From the NCBI GenBank assembly GCA_963791595.1, contig CAWBTF010000030.1:22843-86842 (forward strand): a stretch of 64,000 nucleotides of DNA, read 5' to 3'. Of the stretch, positions 53,007-61,358 are shown piece by piece. Positions within the stretch are counted from its first letter, which is position 1. Each line of letters opens with the position of its first letter. The DNA comes from JAEMQF01 sp963791595. Lineage in GTDB: Bacteria; Pseudomonadota; Gammaproteobacteria; Burkholderiales; Burkholderiaceae_C. The notes under the pieces are model-generated. The model saw nothing but the letters and a program-made list of their open reading frames with translations, searched no databases and was not told where the DNA came from. A program made the translations under genes and the position numbers.

Positions 53007-54437
53007 ATGAATGCTGTGTTGAAACCGAACCAAGACCACGCCGTCGCCGACCTGAAACTCGCCGACTGGGGCCGCAAGGAAATCGCGATTGCCGAAAGCG
53101 AAATGCCGGCGCTGATGGCGATCCGCGGCGAATACGCGAAGGCGCAACCGCTCAAGGGCGCGCGCATCGCCGGCAGCCTGCACATGACGATCCAGACCGC
53201 TGTGCTGGTGGAGACGCTGCAGGCCTTGGGCGCGCAGGTGCGCTGGGCCTCGTGCAACATCTTCAGCACGCAAGACCATGCGGCCGCGGCGCTGGCGGTG
53301 AAAGGCACGCCGGTGTTCGCCTACAAGGGCGAGACGCTGAAGGACTACTGGGACTACACGCACCGCATCTTCGAGTTCGGCACGAAGAATGTGCCCGGCG
53401 AAGGCCCGAACATGATCCTCGACGACGGTGGCGACGCGACGCTGCTGATGCACCTGGGCAAACGCGCCGAAACCGATGCGCGCCTGATCTCCGACCCGAC
53501 GAGCGAGGAAGAGCGCGAGCTCTACGCCGCGATCAAGGCCAAGCTCGCACTCGACCCCACCTGGTACAGCCGCAAGGGCGCGCAGATCGTCGGCGTGACG
53601 GAAGAAACGACGACCGGCGTGCACCGTTTGAAAGAGATGAGCGCGAAGGGCACATTGATGTTCCGTGCGATCAACGTCAACGATTCGGTGACGAAGAGCA
53701 AGTTCGACAACCTCTACGGCTGCCGCGAGAGCCTGGTCGACGGCATCAAGCGCGCGACCGACGTGATGGTCGCCGGCAAGATCGCCGTCGTCGCGGGCTA
53801 TGGCGACGTCGGCAAGGGCTCGGCACAGGCGCTGCGTGCGCTCAGCGCGCAGGTCTGGGTGACCGAGGTCGACCCGATCAACGCGCTGCAGGCGGCGATG
53901 GAGGGCTACCGCGTCGTGACGATGGACGATGCGGCCGACAAGGCCGACATCTTCGTCACCGCCACCGGCAACAAGGGCGTGATCACCTACGCCCACATGG
54001 CAGCGATGAAGCACAACGCGATCGTCTGCAACATTGGCCACTTCGATAACGAGATCGACATCGCGTCGATCGAGAAGAAGTGCAGGTGGGAAGAGATCAA
54101 GCCGCAGGTCGACCATGTGATCTTCGAGGGCGGCAAGCGCATCATCCTGCTCGCCAAGGGACGCCTCGTGAACCTGGGCTGCGGCACGGGCCACCCGAGC
54201 TACGTGATGAGCAGCTCGTTCGCGAACCAGACGATCGCGCAGATCGAGCTGTTCACGCACAGCGATTTCTACGAACAGGGCAAGGTCTACGTATTGCCGA
54301 AGCACCTGGACGAGAAGGTGGCGCGCCTGCAACTGAAAACGCTGAACGCCCAGCTCACCGAGTTGAGCGACGAACAGGCGGCCTACATCGGCGTTCCCAA
54401 GCAAGGGCCGTACAAGCCCGACAGCTACCGCTATTGA
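53007..54437 (+). CDS. ahcY: Adenosylhomocysteinase (SAH hydrolase)
   Basis: 476 residues. Splits SAH to adenosine and homocysteine, clearing the product of SAM-dependent methylation. ATG 53007 is supported by AAGGAG at 52995-53000. Substrate contacts are in LHMTIQTAVLVETLQALGA and NIFSTQDHAAAALA, and NAD is bound at VVAGYGDVGKGSAQALRALS near residue 260; the C-terminal HPSYVMSSSFANQTIAQIEL and the final lysine-tyrosine region complete the NAD site. It contains the insertion typical of the longer bacterial form. It is under the SAH riboswitch and followed by tlyA and metF on the same strand. Confidence 0.97.
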   Translation: MNAVLKPNQDHAVADLKLADWGRKEIAIAESEMPALMAIRGEYAKAQPLKGARIAGSLHMTIQTAVLVETLQALGAQVRWASCNIFSTQDHAAAALAVKGTPVFAYKGETLKDYWDYTHRIFEFGTKNVPGEGPNMILDDGGDATLLMHLGKRAETDARLISDPTSEEERELYAAIKAKLALDPTWYSRKGAQIVGVTEETTTGVHRLKEMSAKGTLMFRAINVNDSVTKSKFDNLYGCRESLVDGIKRATDVMVAGKIAVVAGYGDVGKGSAQALRALSAQVWVTEVDPINALQAAMEGYRVVTMDDAADKADIFVTATGNKGVITYAHMAAMKHNAIVCNIGHFDNEIDIASIEKKCRWEEIKPQVDHVIFEGGKRIILLAKGRLVNLGCGTGHPSYVMSSSFANQTIAQIELFTHSDFYEQGKVYVLPKHLDEKVARLQLKTLNAQLTELSDEQAAYIGVPKQGPYKPDSYRY

Positions 54438-54471
54438 AGAAGTGGGCTTCGGCCTCGTGGCCCCGTCCGTG

Positions 54472-55239
54472 ATGCGTGTCGACCAGTTGCTGGTGCAGCA
54501 AGGCCTGGCGCCGAGCCGATCGGCCGCGCGGCGCCTGCTGGAGCGCGGCGCGGTGCGCTGGCTCGGGCCATCGGGCTGGGCCGTGGCCGGCAAGGCGGGT
54601 GAAGACCTGCCCGCGGATTGCCGCGTCGAGATCACCGACGACGCCGAGGTTCGCTACGTCTCGCGCGGCGGGCTCAAGCTCGCCGCGGCTCTCGAACGTT
54701 GCGGCATCGACGTGCGCGGCGCCGTCTGCCTGGACGTGGGCCAGGGCAGCGGCGGTTTCACCGACGTGCTGCTGCGCCACGGCGCGGCGCGCGTGATCGG
54801 TGTGGACGTCGGGCATGGCCAGCTGCACCCGAGCCTGCGCGGCGATGCGCGTGTGACGGCGCTCGAAGGCATCAATGCGCGCCATCTGCAAGCGTCGGAT
54901 CTACCCGAGGTGCGCTTCGATCTGGTCACGGGCGATCTGTCGTTCATCTCGCTCACGCATGTGCTGCCGGCACTCGCGCTGCTCGGTGCTGCGCAGATCT
55001 TGCTGCTGGTCAAGCCGCAGTTCGAGTTGCAGCCGGCGGACATCGGCAAAGGCGGTTTGGTGCGCGACGCCGCGGCGCTGGGCCGCGTCGAACAGCGCAT
55101 CCGCGACGCCTGCGCAACCACGGGACTCGATGTGACCGACTGGTTCGAGAGCGCCATTGCCGGCGGCGACGGCAACCGCGAATTTTTTGTGCACGCCAAA
55201 CCGCGCGCCGCCGCCGATCCGCATGGAGCGCAGCCATGA
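54472..55239 (+). CDS. tlyA: TlyA-family rRNA 2'-O-methyltransferase
   Basis: 255 residues. An N-terminal S4 RNA-binding domain (RVDQLLVQQGLAPSRSAARR, then LLERGAVRW) precedes an FtsJ-like SAM domain: CLDVGQGSGGFTDVLLRHGA near residue 85, the K-D-K-E-like VTGDLSFISLTHVLPALALL near 155 and LLVKPQFEL near 180. Named TlyA members methylate 2'-OH of cytidines in 16S and 23S rRNA. ATG 54472 gives the standard start; GTG 54442 is possible. It makes SAH, so its place after ahcY is logical. Its stop overlaps metF (ATGA). Confidence 0.88.
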   Translation: MRVDQLLVQQGLAPSRSAARRLLERGAVRWLGPSGWAVAGKAGEDLPADCRVEITDDAEVRYVSRGGLKLAAALERCGIDVRGAVCLDVGQGSGGFTDVLLRHGAARVIGVDVGHGQLHPSLRGDARVTALEGINARHLQASDLPEVRFDLVTGDLSFISLTHVLPALALLGAAQILLLVKPQFELQPADIGKGGLVRDAAALGRVEQRIRDACATTGLDVTDWFESAIAGGDGNREFFVHAKPRAAADPHGAQP

Positions 55240-56078
55240 GCGAACGCCAACCCCGCATCCCGATCAGCTTCGAATTCTTCCCGCCGAACACGCCGGTGGG
55301 CGACGCCAAGCTGGTCGACGTGGTGCGCCAGCTCGGGGCGGTGCAACCCGAGTTCTTCAGCGTCACCTACGGCGCCGGCGGCGCGACGCGCGACAAGACG
55401 CTGCAAACCGTGCTCGCCATCGCGGCGGGCGGGCACAGCGCGGCGCCGCATTTGTCATGCGTGGGCGCGACGCGCGAGACCGTCGCGCAACTCTTGTCGA
55501 CCTACCGCGGCCACGGCCTGCGCCGCATCGTGGCGCTGCGCGGCGACCTGCCCAGCGGCACCGCGGCAGGCGGCGAATTCCGTTACGCCGCCGACCTGGT
55601 GCGCTTCATTCGCGAAACGCAGGCGCAGCATTTCCACATCGAAGTGGCGGCCTACCCCGAGTACCACCCGCAACAGCGGTATGCGGCGCGCGACCTGGCG
55701 CACTTCGTCGACAAGGTCAAGAGCGGCGCCGATTCGGCGATCACGCAGTTCTTCTTCAACGCCGACGCCTACTTTCACCTCGTCGAGCAGGTGCGCGCGC
55801 TGGGCGTCACGGTGCCGATCGTTCCCGGCGTGATGCCGTTCCACAACTTCGCGAAGATCGCCCAGTTCGCGGCGCGCGACGGCATCGAGATCCCGCGCTG
55901 GGTGGCGTTGAAGATGGAGGGCTTCGTCGACGACGCAGTGTCGATTCGAGCCTTCGGCCTGGACGTGGTGACGCGGATGTGCGAGCGCCTGATCGCCGGC
56001 GGTGCGCCGGGCATCCACTTCTACACGATGAACCAGAGCGCGCTGACGCTGGAGATCGTGCAGCGTCTGAACGCCTGA
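55236..56078 (+). CDS. metF: 5,10-methylenetetrahydrofolate reductase
   Basis: 280 residues. Makes 5-methyltetrahydrofolate for methionine synthesis with FAD and NADH. N-terminal RIPISFEFFPPNTPVGDAKL, the Glu-type active site in the SFEFFPP motif, FFSVTYGAGGATRDKT near residue 42, RIVALRGDLPSG near 95, and QFFFNADAYFHLVEQVRA near 165 are the MetF marks. ATG 55236 overlaps the tlyA stop, so it belongs to the riboswitch-controlled ahcY-tlyA-metF transcript. A 5-formyltetrahydrofolate cyclo-ligase gene converges after it. Confidence 0.96.
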   Translation: MSERQPRIPISFEFFPPNTPVGDAKLVDVVRQLGAVQPEFFSVTYGAGGATRDKTLQTVLAIAAGGHSAAPHLSCVGATRETVAQLLSTYRGHGLRRIVALRGDLPSGTAAGGEFRYAADLVRFIRETQAQHFHIEVAAYPEYHPQQRYAARDLAHFVDKVKSGADSAITQFFFNADAYFHLVEQVRALGVTVPIVPGVMPFHNFAKIAQFAARDGIEIPRWVALKMEGFVDDAVSIRAFGLDVVTRMCERLIAGGAPGIHFYTMNQSALTLEIVQRLNA

Positions 56079-56110
56079 ACGACCCGCGATTCGCCTGCGG
56101 CCTCACAGCC

Positions 56111-56710
56111 TCACATTTGCCCGGTGCTGCGCTCCCACATCACGCCGTCTTCGGTGATGATCACGTCGAGCTCCACCTCGCCCTGACCCGCCCGCAGCAT
56201 CGGCACGAAGCCGTGCGTGTAGCTCACGCCCACCGTCACCGGGCTCGGCTCGACGGCAAGCAGCGTGCGCTCGAAAAAACCGCCGCCATAACCCAGGCGA
56301 ACCCCGCCCGGGCCGTAACCCAGGCACGGCACGAGCAGCATCTGCGGCGCGAACTCCTCGGTGCCCTTGGGTTTGGAGATGTTGTAGGCGTCCAGCTCCA
56401 TCGGGCAACCCGGATACCAGATGTGAAATCGCAGCGACCCGCTCTTGCGATCGGCGACGGGCAAGCCGATGCGCCGCGTCACACCCTCGGGCGCTCCCTC
56501 GCTCCAGCGGTACAGCGCCGGCAGTGGATCGAATTCGCCCTTGATCGGCCAGTATGCGCCGATGCTCGATTCACTGCGGCCGATCAGCCAGACGCGCAGC
56601 GCGTTTTGCAGGGCCACGGCGCGCTCGAGCCGGTCCGGCAACGCCAGCCGGGCCGCGACGAGCTTCTGGCGCAACGCGGCGCGTTGAGGGTCGGGCGAAT
56701 TCGAAGCCAT
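56111..56710 (-). CDS. 5-formyltetrahydrofolate cyclo-ligase-like protein, first copy
   Basis: 199 residues. The family turns 5-formyltetrahydrofolate and ATP into 5,10-methenyltetrahydrofolate. Seen: RAALRQKLVAARLALPDR near the N-terminus, IGAYWPIKGEFDPLPALYRW near 50, MLLVPCLGYGPGGVRLGYGG then GFFERTLL near 125-145 (ATP/Mg region) and VGVSYTHGFV near 160. It resembles the copy at 56901 only in these blocks, so the pair is old or diverged. ATG 56710. It converges with metF. Confidence 0.85.
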   Translation of the reverse strand: MASNSPDPQRAALRQKLVAARLALPDRLERAVALQNALRVWLIGRSESSIGAYWPIKGEFDPLPALYRWSEGAPEGVTRRIGLPVADRKSGSLRFHIWYPGCPMELDAYNISKPKGTEEFAPQMLLVPCLGYGPGGVRLGYGGGFFERTLLAVEPSPVTVGVSYTHGFVPMLRAGQGEVELDVIITEDGVMWERSTGQM

Positions 56711-56900
56711 GCAGCAAACCTCGGTCGGTGGCGCAGCGGCGCGCAGTGATGCGATCGGGCGTCAACGTTCCGAAGCGTCGATTCGGCTTGCGTCACCCGA
56801 GATGGGCATTGTGCAAGACGCCGGTAGCCCCGGCGCGCCGAACCACTGCGTCGAGCAGTGCCCGCAATCTGATTGCGCCAATTGGTCACGCCGTGTGCGC

Positions 56901-57515
56901 TCAGATCACGCCCCGCTCGGTGACCATCATGCTCAGCGGCAGATCGTGGGGCAGCACCTCGAACTCGCCGCGAGCGAGTCGGCCAAACTCCCAGGCGATG
57001 CCCACCGCCACCACATGCGGATTCGCGGCGAGCCAGCGGTCGAAGTAGCCGCCGCCATAGCCCAGCCGATAGGCGTCGTCGGTGAAGCCCAGGCAAGGCA
57101 CGAGCACCACATCGGGCAAGGCACACGCCGCGGCGACGCTGGGAATGCCCACTTCATCGCGCACGCTGGGCGCCTGCCCGTCCCAGAGCCGATACTCCAT
57201 CCGAGGGGGCGACTTGTGCACAAACGGCAGCGCCAACCGCATCGTGTTACGAGAAGCGTGGTGCCGGAACATCTGGCTTGCGTTAAATTCGCTTCGAACC
57301 GGCCAGTAAATGCCCAGGCACTGCGGTTCGAGCGTGGTGACCAGCGTAAGCAGATGCTGGGACAGGGCTTGAGCCGCAGAGGCGGCGGCGGGTGATCCAG
57401 CGAAGGCGCCGCGCTGCACAAGCAAGCGGCGGCGCAGGTCGAGGCGCGATGGCAGGGTAGGTGACGGTTCGGGGGCCGAAGAAGTCAATTGGGGTTGCGA
57501 TGAGATTGAATTCAA
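56901..57515 (-). CDS. 5-formyltetrahydrofolate cyclo-ligase-like protein, second copy
   Basis: About 204 residues if started at TTG 57515. The same enzyme family as the previous gene: RRRLLVQRGAFAGSPAAASA near the front, LGIYWPVRSEFNASQMF near 65, VVLVPCLGFTDDAYRLGYGG then GYFDRWLAANP near 125-150, and VAVGIAWEFG near 160. The start is uncertain: GTG 57554, TTG 57515 or a later codon; there is no ATG, and the longer choices overlap the start of the divergent slt gene at 57500. One copy may be the housekeeping Fau enzyme and the other specialised. Confidence 0.8.
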   Translation of the reverse strand: MNSISSQPQLTSSAPEPSPTLPSRLDLRRRLLVQRGAFAGSPAAASAAQALSQHLLTLVTTLEPQCLGIYWPVRSEFNASQMFRHHASRNTMRLALPFVHKSPPRMEYRLWDGQAPSVRDEVGIPSVAAACALPDVVLVPCLGFTDDAYRLGYGGGYFDRWLAANPHVVAVGIAWEFGRLARGEFEVLPHDLPLSMMVTERGVI

Positions 57516-59563
57516 GGCGGATTTTGAGCGAAGTCGGAGCACGCCGTGCCGCACGCAGCGTTGCGCAAAGCGTCGTACTGGCGCTCACGCTGTGCTTGGC
57601 AGCGCCGCTGGCGGTGCGCACAGCATGGGCCCAGCCTGGCGACAGCGCCATCCTCGAAGCGCGCGAGGCCGTCCGCAAGAAGGACCGCGCCAAGCTGCAA
57701 TCCGCGCGCACCGCGGCCACCGCACAACAGCACCCGCTGGCGATGTGGGTCGACTACTGGGAACTGAGCGACAGGCTCACCGAAGCTCGGCAGGAAGAGC
57801 TCACTGCCTTCTACGCTCGCTGGCCCGGCACCTACGTCGAAGACCGGCTGCGCAACGACTGGCTGCTCGAACTCGGGCGGCGCCGCGACTGGGTGAACTT
57901 CGGCGCCGAGATGCCGCGCTTTCGAATGAATGACGACCGCGAGGTGACGTGCTACGCGCTGCTCGCAGAACACGTGACGGGCAAGGACGTGCGCGACAAG
58001 GCGCTGGCCTCCTGGTACGAACAGCGCGAAGCCGACGACGGTTGCGCGATGATGGCCGCGGCGCTCTATGACGCCAAGCGCATCACGGCGGCGGATGTGT
58101 GGCGCAAGGTGCGCCTTTCGATCGAGGCGAACAAGCCGCGCGCGGCCCGCCAGGCTGCCGTGCTGGTGAGCGTGGCCGCGGCGAGTCAGGTCAATGAGTT
58201 GAACGACAACCCGGCGCGTTACCTGTCGCGCAAGGGCACAGCGAATCGCCAGGAGGCCGAATTCGCGGCGCTGGCACTGGTGCGCATGGCGGGCAGCGAT
58301 GCCGACGCCGCGGCGCGCCAATTGAACGAGCGCTGGGACACGGCGCTGCCCGGCGACCTGGCCGCGGCCACCTGGTTGGCGGTGGCTCGGCAAGCCGCAT
58401 TGCGCCTGCAAGCGGAGGCCTCCGACTATTTCCTGCGCGCCGAACTGCGCGCCGCAAAGGCGGGCGCGAGCCTGGATTGGACCGACGACACGCTGGCGTG
58501 GAAAGTCCGCGCCGCGCTGCGCGGCGACAACGGCGTGCCACGCTGGCACGCGGTGTTGCAAGGCATCGATGCGATGAGCGCTGCCGAGCAGCGCGAGGCA
58601 GCGTGGCTGTACTGGAAAGCGCGCGCCTTGCAGGCGATCTCGCGCGAATCGCCCGATGCCGAGACGCTGCGTGCGACGGCGCAGACTCTGCTGGGGAACA
58701 TCGCCGGCCAGCTCAGTTTTTACGGCGGTTTGGCGACCGAAAACCTGGGGCAGACACTGAGCTTGCCGGCGCGTCCCGCCCCGCTCACCGAAAGCGAACG
58801 CGAAGCGGCGATGCGTCAGCCAGGCCTGACTCGAGCGCTGCAACTGATCGCGCTGGGTTTGCGCCAGGAAGGTGTGCGCGAGTGGAATTTCTCGCTGCGC
58901 GGCATGGCCGACCGCGAACTGCTCGCCGCCGCGCAAGTCGCCTGCGACCGCGAAATCTGGGACCGCTGCATCAACACCAGCGAGCGCACGCGCGCCGAAG
59001 TCGACATGGAGCAGCGTTTTCCCACGCCGTTTCGCGCCGAGGTCCAGGCGCGGGCGCAAGAGGCCGGCGTCGACCCGGCCTACGTGTTCGGTGTGATCCG
59101 TCAGGAGTCGCGCTTCATCGTCGATGCCAAGTCGAATGTCGGCGCGATGGGGCTGATGCAAGTGATGCCAGCCACGGCGCGCTGGACGGCGCGCAAGATC
59201 GGCATGGTGAACTATCAAGCCGATCACATTGCCGAGCGCCAGACCAATTTGAGGCTGGGCTCGAGCTATCTGAAACTGGTGCTTGACGAGTTCGGCGGTT
59301 CGCTGGCGATGGCCGCGGCGGCTTACAACGCCGGCCCGTCGCGATCACGCAAGTGGCGTGAAGGCCCCGTGCTCGAGGCGGCGGTGTGGGCCGAAAACAT
59401 CCCGTTCACCGAGACGCGCGACTATGTGAAGAAAGTGCTGAGCAATGCCGCGTTCTACACCGCGCTGCTGAGCGAGCGCCCGGCGTCGTTGAAAGAGCCG
59501 CTCGGCGAAACGGTCGGCCCGCGGCTGGCGGAGGCCCCACCACCGGATCTCGACTTGCCCTGA
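57500..59563 (+). CDS. Soluble lytic murein transglycosylase (Slt-type)
   Basis: 687 residues. A signal peptide (RSVAQSVVLALTLCLAAPLA) leads to the periplasm. A long alpha-superhelical U-domain with repeating hairpins covers about residues 40-520, and the C-terminal lysozyme-like SLT domain contains the catalytic Glu in YVFGVIRQESRFIVDAKSNV near 545, GAMGLMQVMPATARW near 567 and AMAAAAYNAGPSRSRKW near 620. It cleaves peptidoglycan glycan strands to 1,6-anhydromuropeptides. ATG 57500 has only a weak GGGG site; it overlaps the start region of the divergent cyclo-ligase gene. Confidence 0.92.
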   Translation: MRLNSRRILSEVGARRAARSVAQSVVLALTLCLAAPLAVRTAWAQPGDSAILEAREAVRKKDRAKLQSARTAATAQQHPLAMWVDYWELSDRLTEARQEELTAFYARWPGTYVEDRLRNDWLLELGRRRDWVNFGAEMPRFRMNDDREVTCYALLAEHVTGKDVRDKALASWYEQREADDGCAMMAAALYDAKRITAADVWRKVRLSIEANKPRAARQAAVLVSVAAASQVNELNDNPARYLSRKGTANRQEAEFAALALVRMAGSDADAAARQLNERWDTALPGDLAAATWLAVARQAALRLQAEASDYFLRAELRAAKAGASLDWTDDTLAWKVRAALRGDNGVPRWHAVLQGIDAMSAAEQREAAWLYWKARALQAISRESPDAETLRATAQTLLGNIAGQLSFYGGLATENLGQTLSLPARPAPLTESEREAAMRQPGLTRALQLIALGLRQEGVREWNFSLRGMADRELLAAAQVACDREIWDRCINTSERTRAEVDMEQRFPTPFRAEVQARAQEAGVDPAYVFGVIRQESRFIVDAKSNVGAMGLMQVMPATARWTARKIGMVNYQADHIAERQTNLRLGSSYLKLVLDEFGGSLAMAAAAYNAGPSRSRKWREGPVLEAAVWAENIPFTETRDYVKKVLSNAAFYTALLSERPASLKEPLGETVGPRLAEAPPPDLDLP

Positions 59564-59656
59564 ATCAAGCGTAGCCAGGCGGCCCTCAGGGTGATCCATC
59601 ACCCAAGGCGCCAAAATACCGAAGCCGCGGCGAGTGGCTCGCGAGCGAGGGGTGAA

Positions 59657-60613
59657 ATGTCCAACATCTTGGTCCTGGGTGGCACGGGCTTCGTCGGGCG
59701 CAGCTTGTGTGCGCGGCTCGTCGCGCGGTCGGGCGGGGCGGCCGGCTGCATTGCGGTGGCGACGCGGCGAGCGGCGCACGCGAGGCAGATTCAGTTGCTG
59801 CCGACGCTGGAAGTGATCGAGGCCGACGTCCACAGTCAGGCCGAACTCAGCCGTCTGGTCAAGGGACGCGACGCGGTAGTCAACCTGGTCGCCATCCTGC
59901 ATGGCAGCGAGGCGCGGTTTCACGAGGCTCACGTCGCACTGCCGCGCAAACTGGCACAGGCGTGTGCCGCCAACGGCGTGCGGCGCCTCGTGCACGTCAG
60001 CGCACTGGGCGCGAGCGAGGGGGCGCCGAGCCGCTACTTGCGGTCCAAGGCGGCCGGCGAGACCCAGTTGAAAGCGGCGCGCCTGGACCTGACACTGCTG
60101 CGGCCCTCCGTCATCTTCGGCGAGGGCGACCGCTTTCTGAACCTGTTCGCCCAACTCCAAGCGGTGTTTCCCGTGCTCCCGCTGGCCGGCGCCGATGCGC
60201 GCTTTCAGCCCGTGTGGGTGGAAGACGTGGCGGCGGCGATCGTGAATTGCCTGGACGACCCCGGCACGATCGGCCTGACTTTGGAGTGCGCCGGGCCGGA
60301 CGTGCAAACGCTCGCCGAGCTGGCCCGCCTGGCCGGGCGCTGGTCTGGCCATGAACGGCGCATCGTGCCGCTGCCGCCCAGTCTGGCGCGGCTCCAGGCC
60401 ACGCTGATGGAGCTGCTGCCGGGCACGCCGTTGATGTCGCGCGACAACCTCGATTCGATGCGCGTGCCCAGCGTCGCGAGCGGGCAGTTGCCGGGCCTGT
60501 CGCACGTCGGCATTCGCGCCAGCGCGCTCGACGCCGTGGTGCCGCTTTACCTCGCAGCCGGTCAAGGCGTGGCCCGGCTCGACCCGCTGCGCTCGCGCGC
60601 CCGGCGTGTTTGA
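59657..60613 (+). CDS. NAD(P)-binding protein, complex I NDUFA9-like family
   Basis: 318 residues of the atypical SDR/NmrA-like group that includes the NDUFA9 subunit of mitochondrial complex I. NILVLGGTGFVGRSLCARLV opens the protein (NAD(P) site), RDAVVNLVAILHGSEARFHE near 68, YLRSKAAGETQLKAARLDLT near 130 and LLRPSVIFGEGDRFLNLFAQ near 150. Bacterial members are not part of complex I and their function is largely unknown. ATG 59657 with GAGGGG just ahead. It begins a run of slt, this gene, a GST and cca on one strand. Confidence 0.83.
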   Translation: MSNILVLGGTGFVGRSLCARLVARSGGAAGCIAVATRRAAHARQIQLLPTLEVIEADVHSQAELSRLVKGRDAVVNLVAILHGSEARFHEAHVALPRKLAQACAANGVRRLVHVSALGASEGAPSRYLRSKAAGETQLKAARLDLTLLRPSVIFGEGDRFLNLFAQLQAVFPVLPLAGADARFQPVWVEDVAAAIVNCLDDPGTIGLTLECAGPDVQTLAELARLAGRWSGHERRIVPLPPSLARLQATLMELLPGTPLMSRDNLDSMRVPSVASGQLPGLSHVGIRASALDAVVPLYLAAGQGVARLDPLRSRARRV

Positions 60614-60656
60614 ACTCGCCGGATCGCACTCCGTCACGCACCCTCGGAGCACTTGC

Positions 60657-61334
60657 ATGCAGCTGTACATCGGCAACAAGAACTACTCGTCGTGGTCGCT
60701 GCGGGCATGGCTGTTGATGCGCCAGTTCGGCATCGAATTCGAAGAAGTCAAACTTCGCCTCGCGTTCGAGGCCGACTCGCCGTTCAAGAAAGAACTGCTG
60801 CGGCTCGCGCCGACAGGCAAGGTGCCGTTGTTGATCGACGGCGATCTGGCGGTCTGGGACACGTTGGCCATCGCCGAATATTTGGCCGAGAAATTCCCGA
60901 CGCTCCAGCTCTGGCCGGCGGACCCGAAGCAGCGCGCCCGAGCCCGCAGCCTGTGCGCCGAAATGCATTCAGGGTTCGGCGCGCTGCGCAGCAGTTTTCC
61001 GATGAACCTCGAAGCGTCACTGCCCGAAGTGGGGCAACGCGTCTTGCGTGAGACCAGCAACGCCGCGCAGGACTTGGCGCGCATCGAGCAAATGTGGTCG
61101 CAGCAGCTGGCGCAAAGCGGCGGACCGTTCCTGTTCGGCAAGTTCTGCATCGCGGATGCGTATTTCGCGCCGGTCGGTGCCCGCATCCGTACCTATGTGC
61201 TGCCGGTGAGTGCGCCCGTGGCGGCGTATATCGAGCGCGTCTTCGCACTGGCGGCGTTTCAGGAGTGGCTCAAGGACGCGCTGGCCGAGCACGACTTCAT
61301 CGTCGACGATGAGCCCTACCGCCAGCGGCGGTAG
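60657..61334 (+). CDS. Glutathione S-transferase
   Basis: 225 residues. Thioredoxin-like domain: MQLYIGNKNYSSWSLRAWLL with the Ser/Tyr of SSWSLR at the active site, then RLAPTGKVPLLIDGDLAVWD with the cis-Pro and DTLAIAEYLAEKFP; the helical domain includes PFLFGKFCIADAYFAPVGAR near residue 160. It resembles the YfcF/zeta-like Ser GSTs. ATG 60657 with CGGAG ahead. Sits between the NDUFA9-like gene and cca, likely one transcript; substrate unknown. Confidence 0.88.
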   Translation: MQLYIGNKNYSSWSLRAWLLMRQFGIEFEEVKLRLAFEADSPFKKELLRLAPTGKVPLLIDGDLAVWDTLAIAEYLAEKFPTLQLWPADPKQRARARSLCAEMHSGFGALRSSFPMNLEASLPEVGQRVLRETSNAAQDLARIEQMWSQQLAQSGGPFLFGKFCIADAYFAPVGARIRTYVLPVSAPVAAYIERVFALAAFQEWLKDALAEHDFIVDDEPYRQRR

Positions 61335-61358
61335 CGAGGCAGCGCAGGCCATGCCGCG

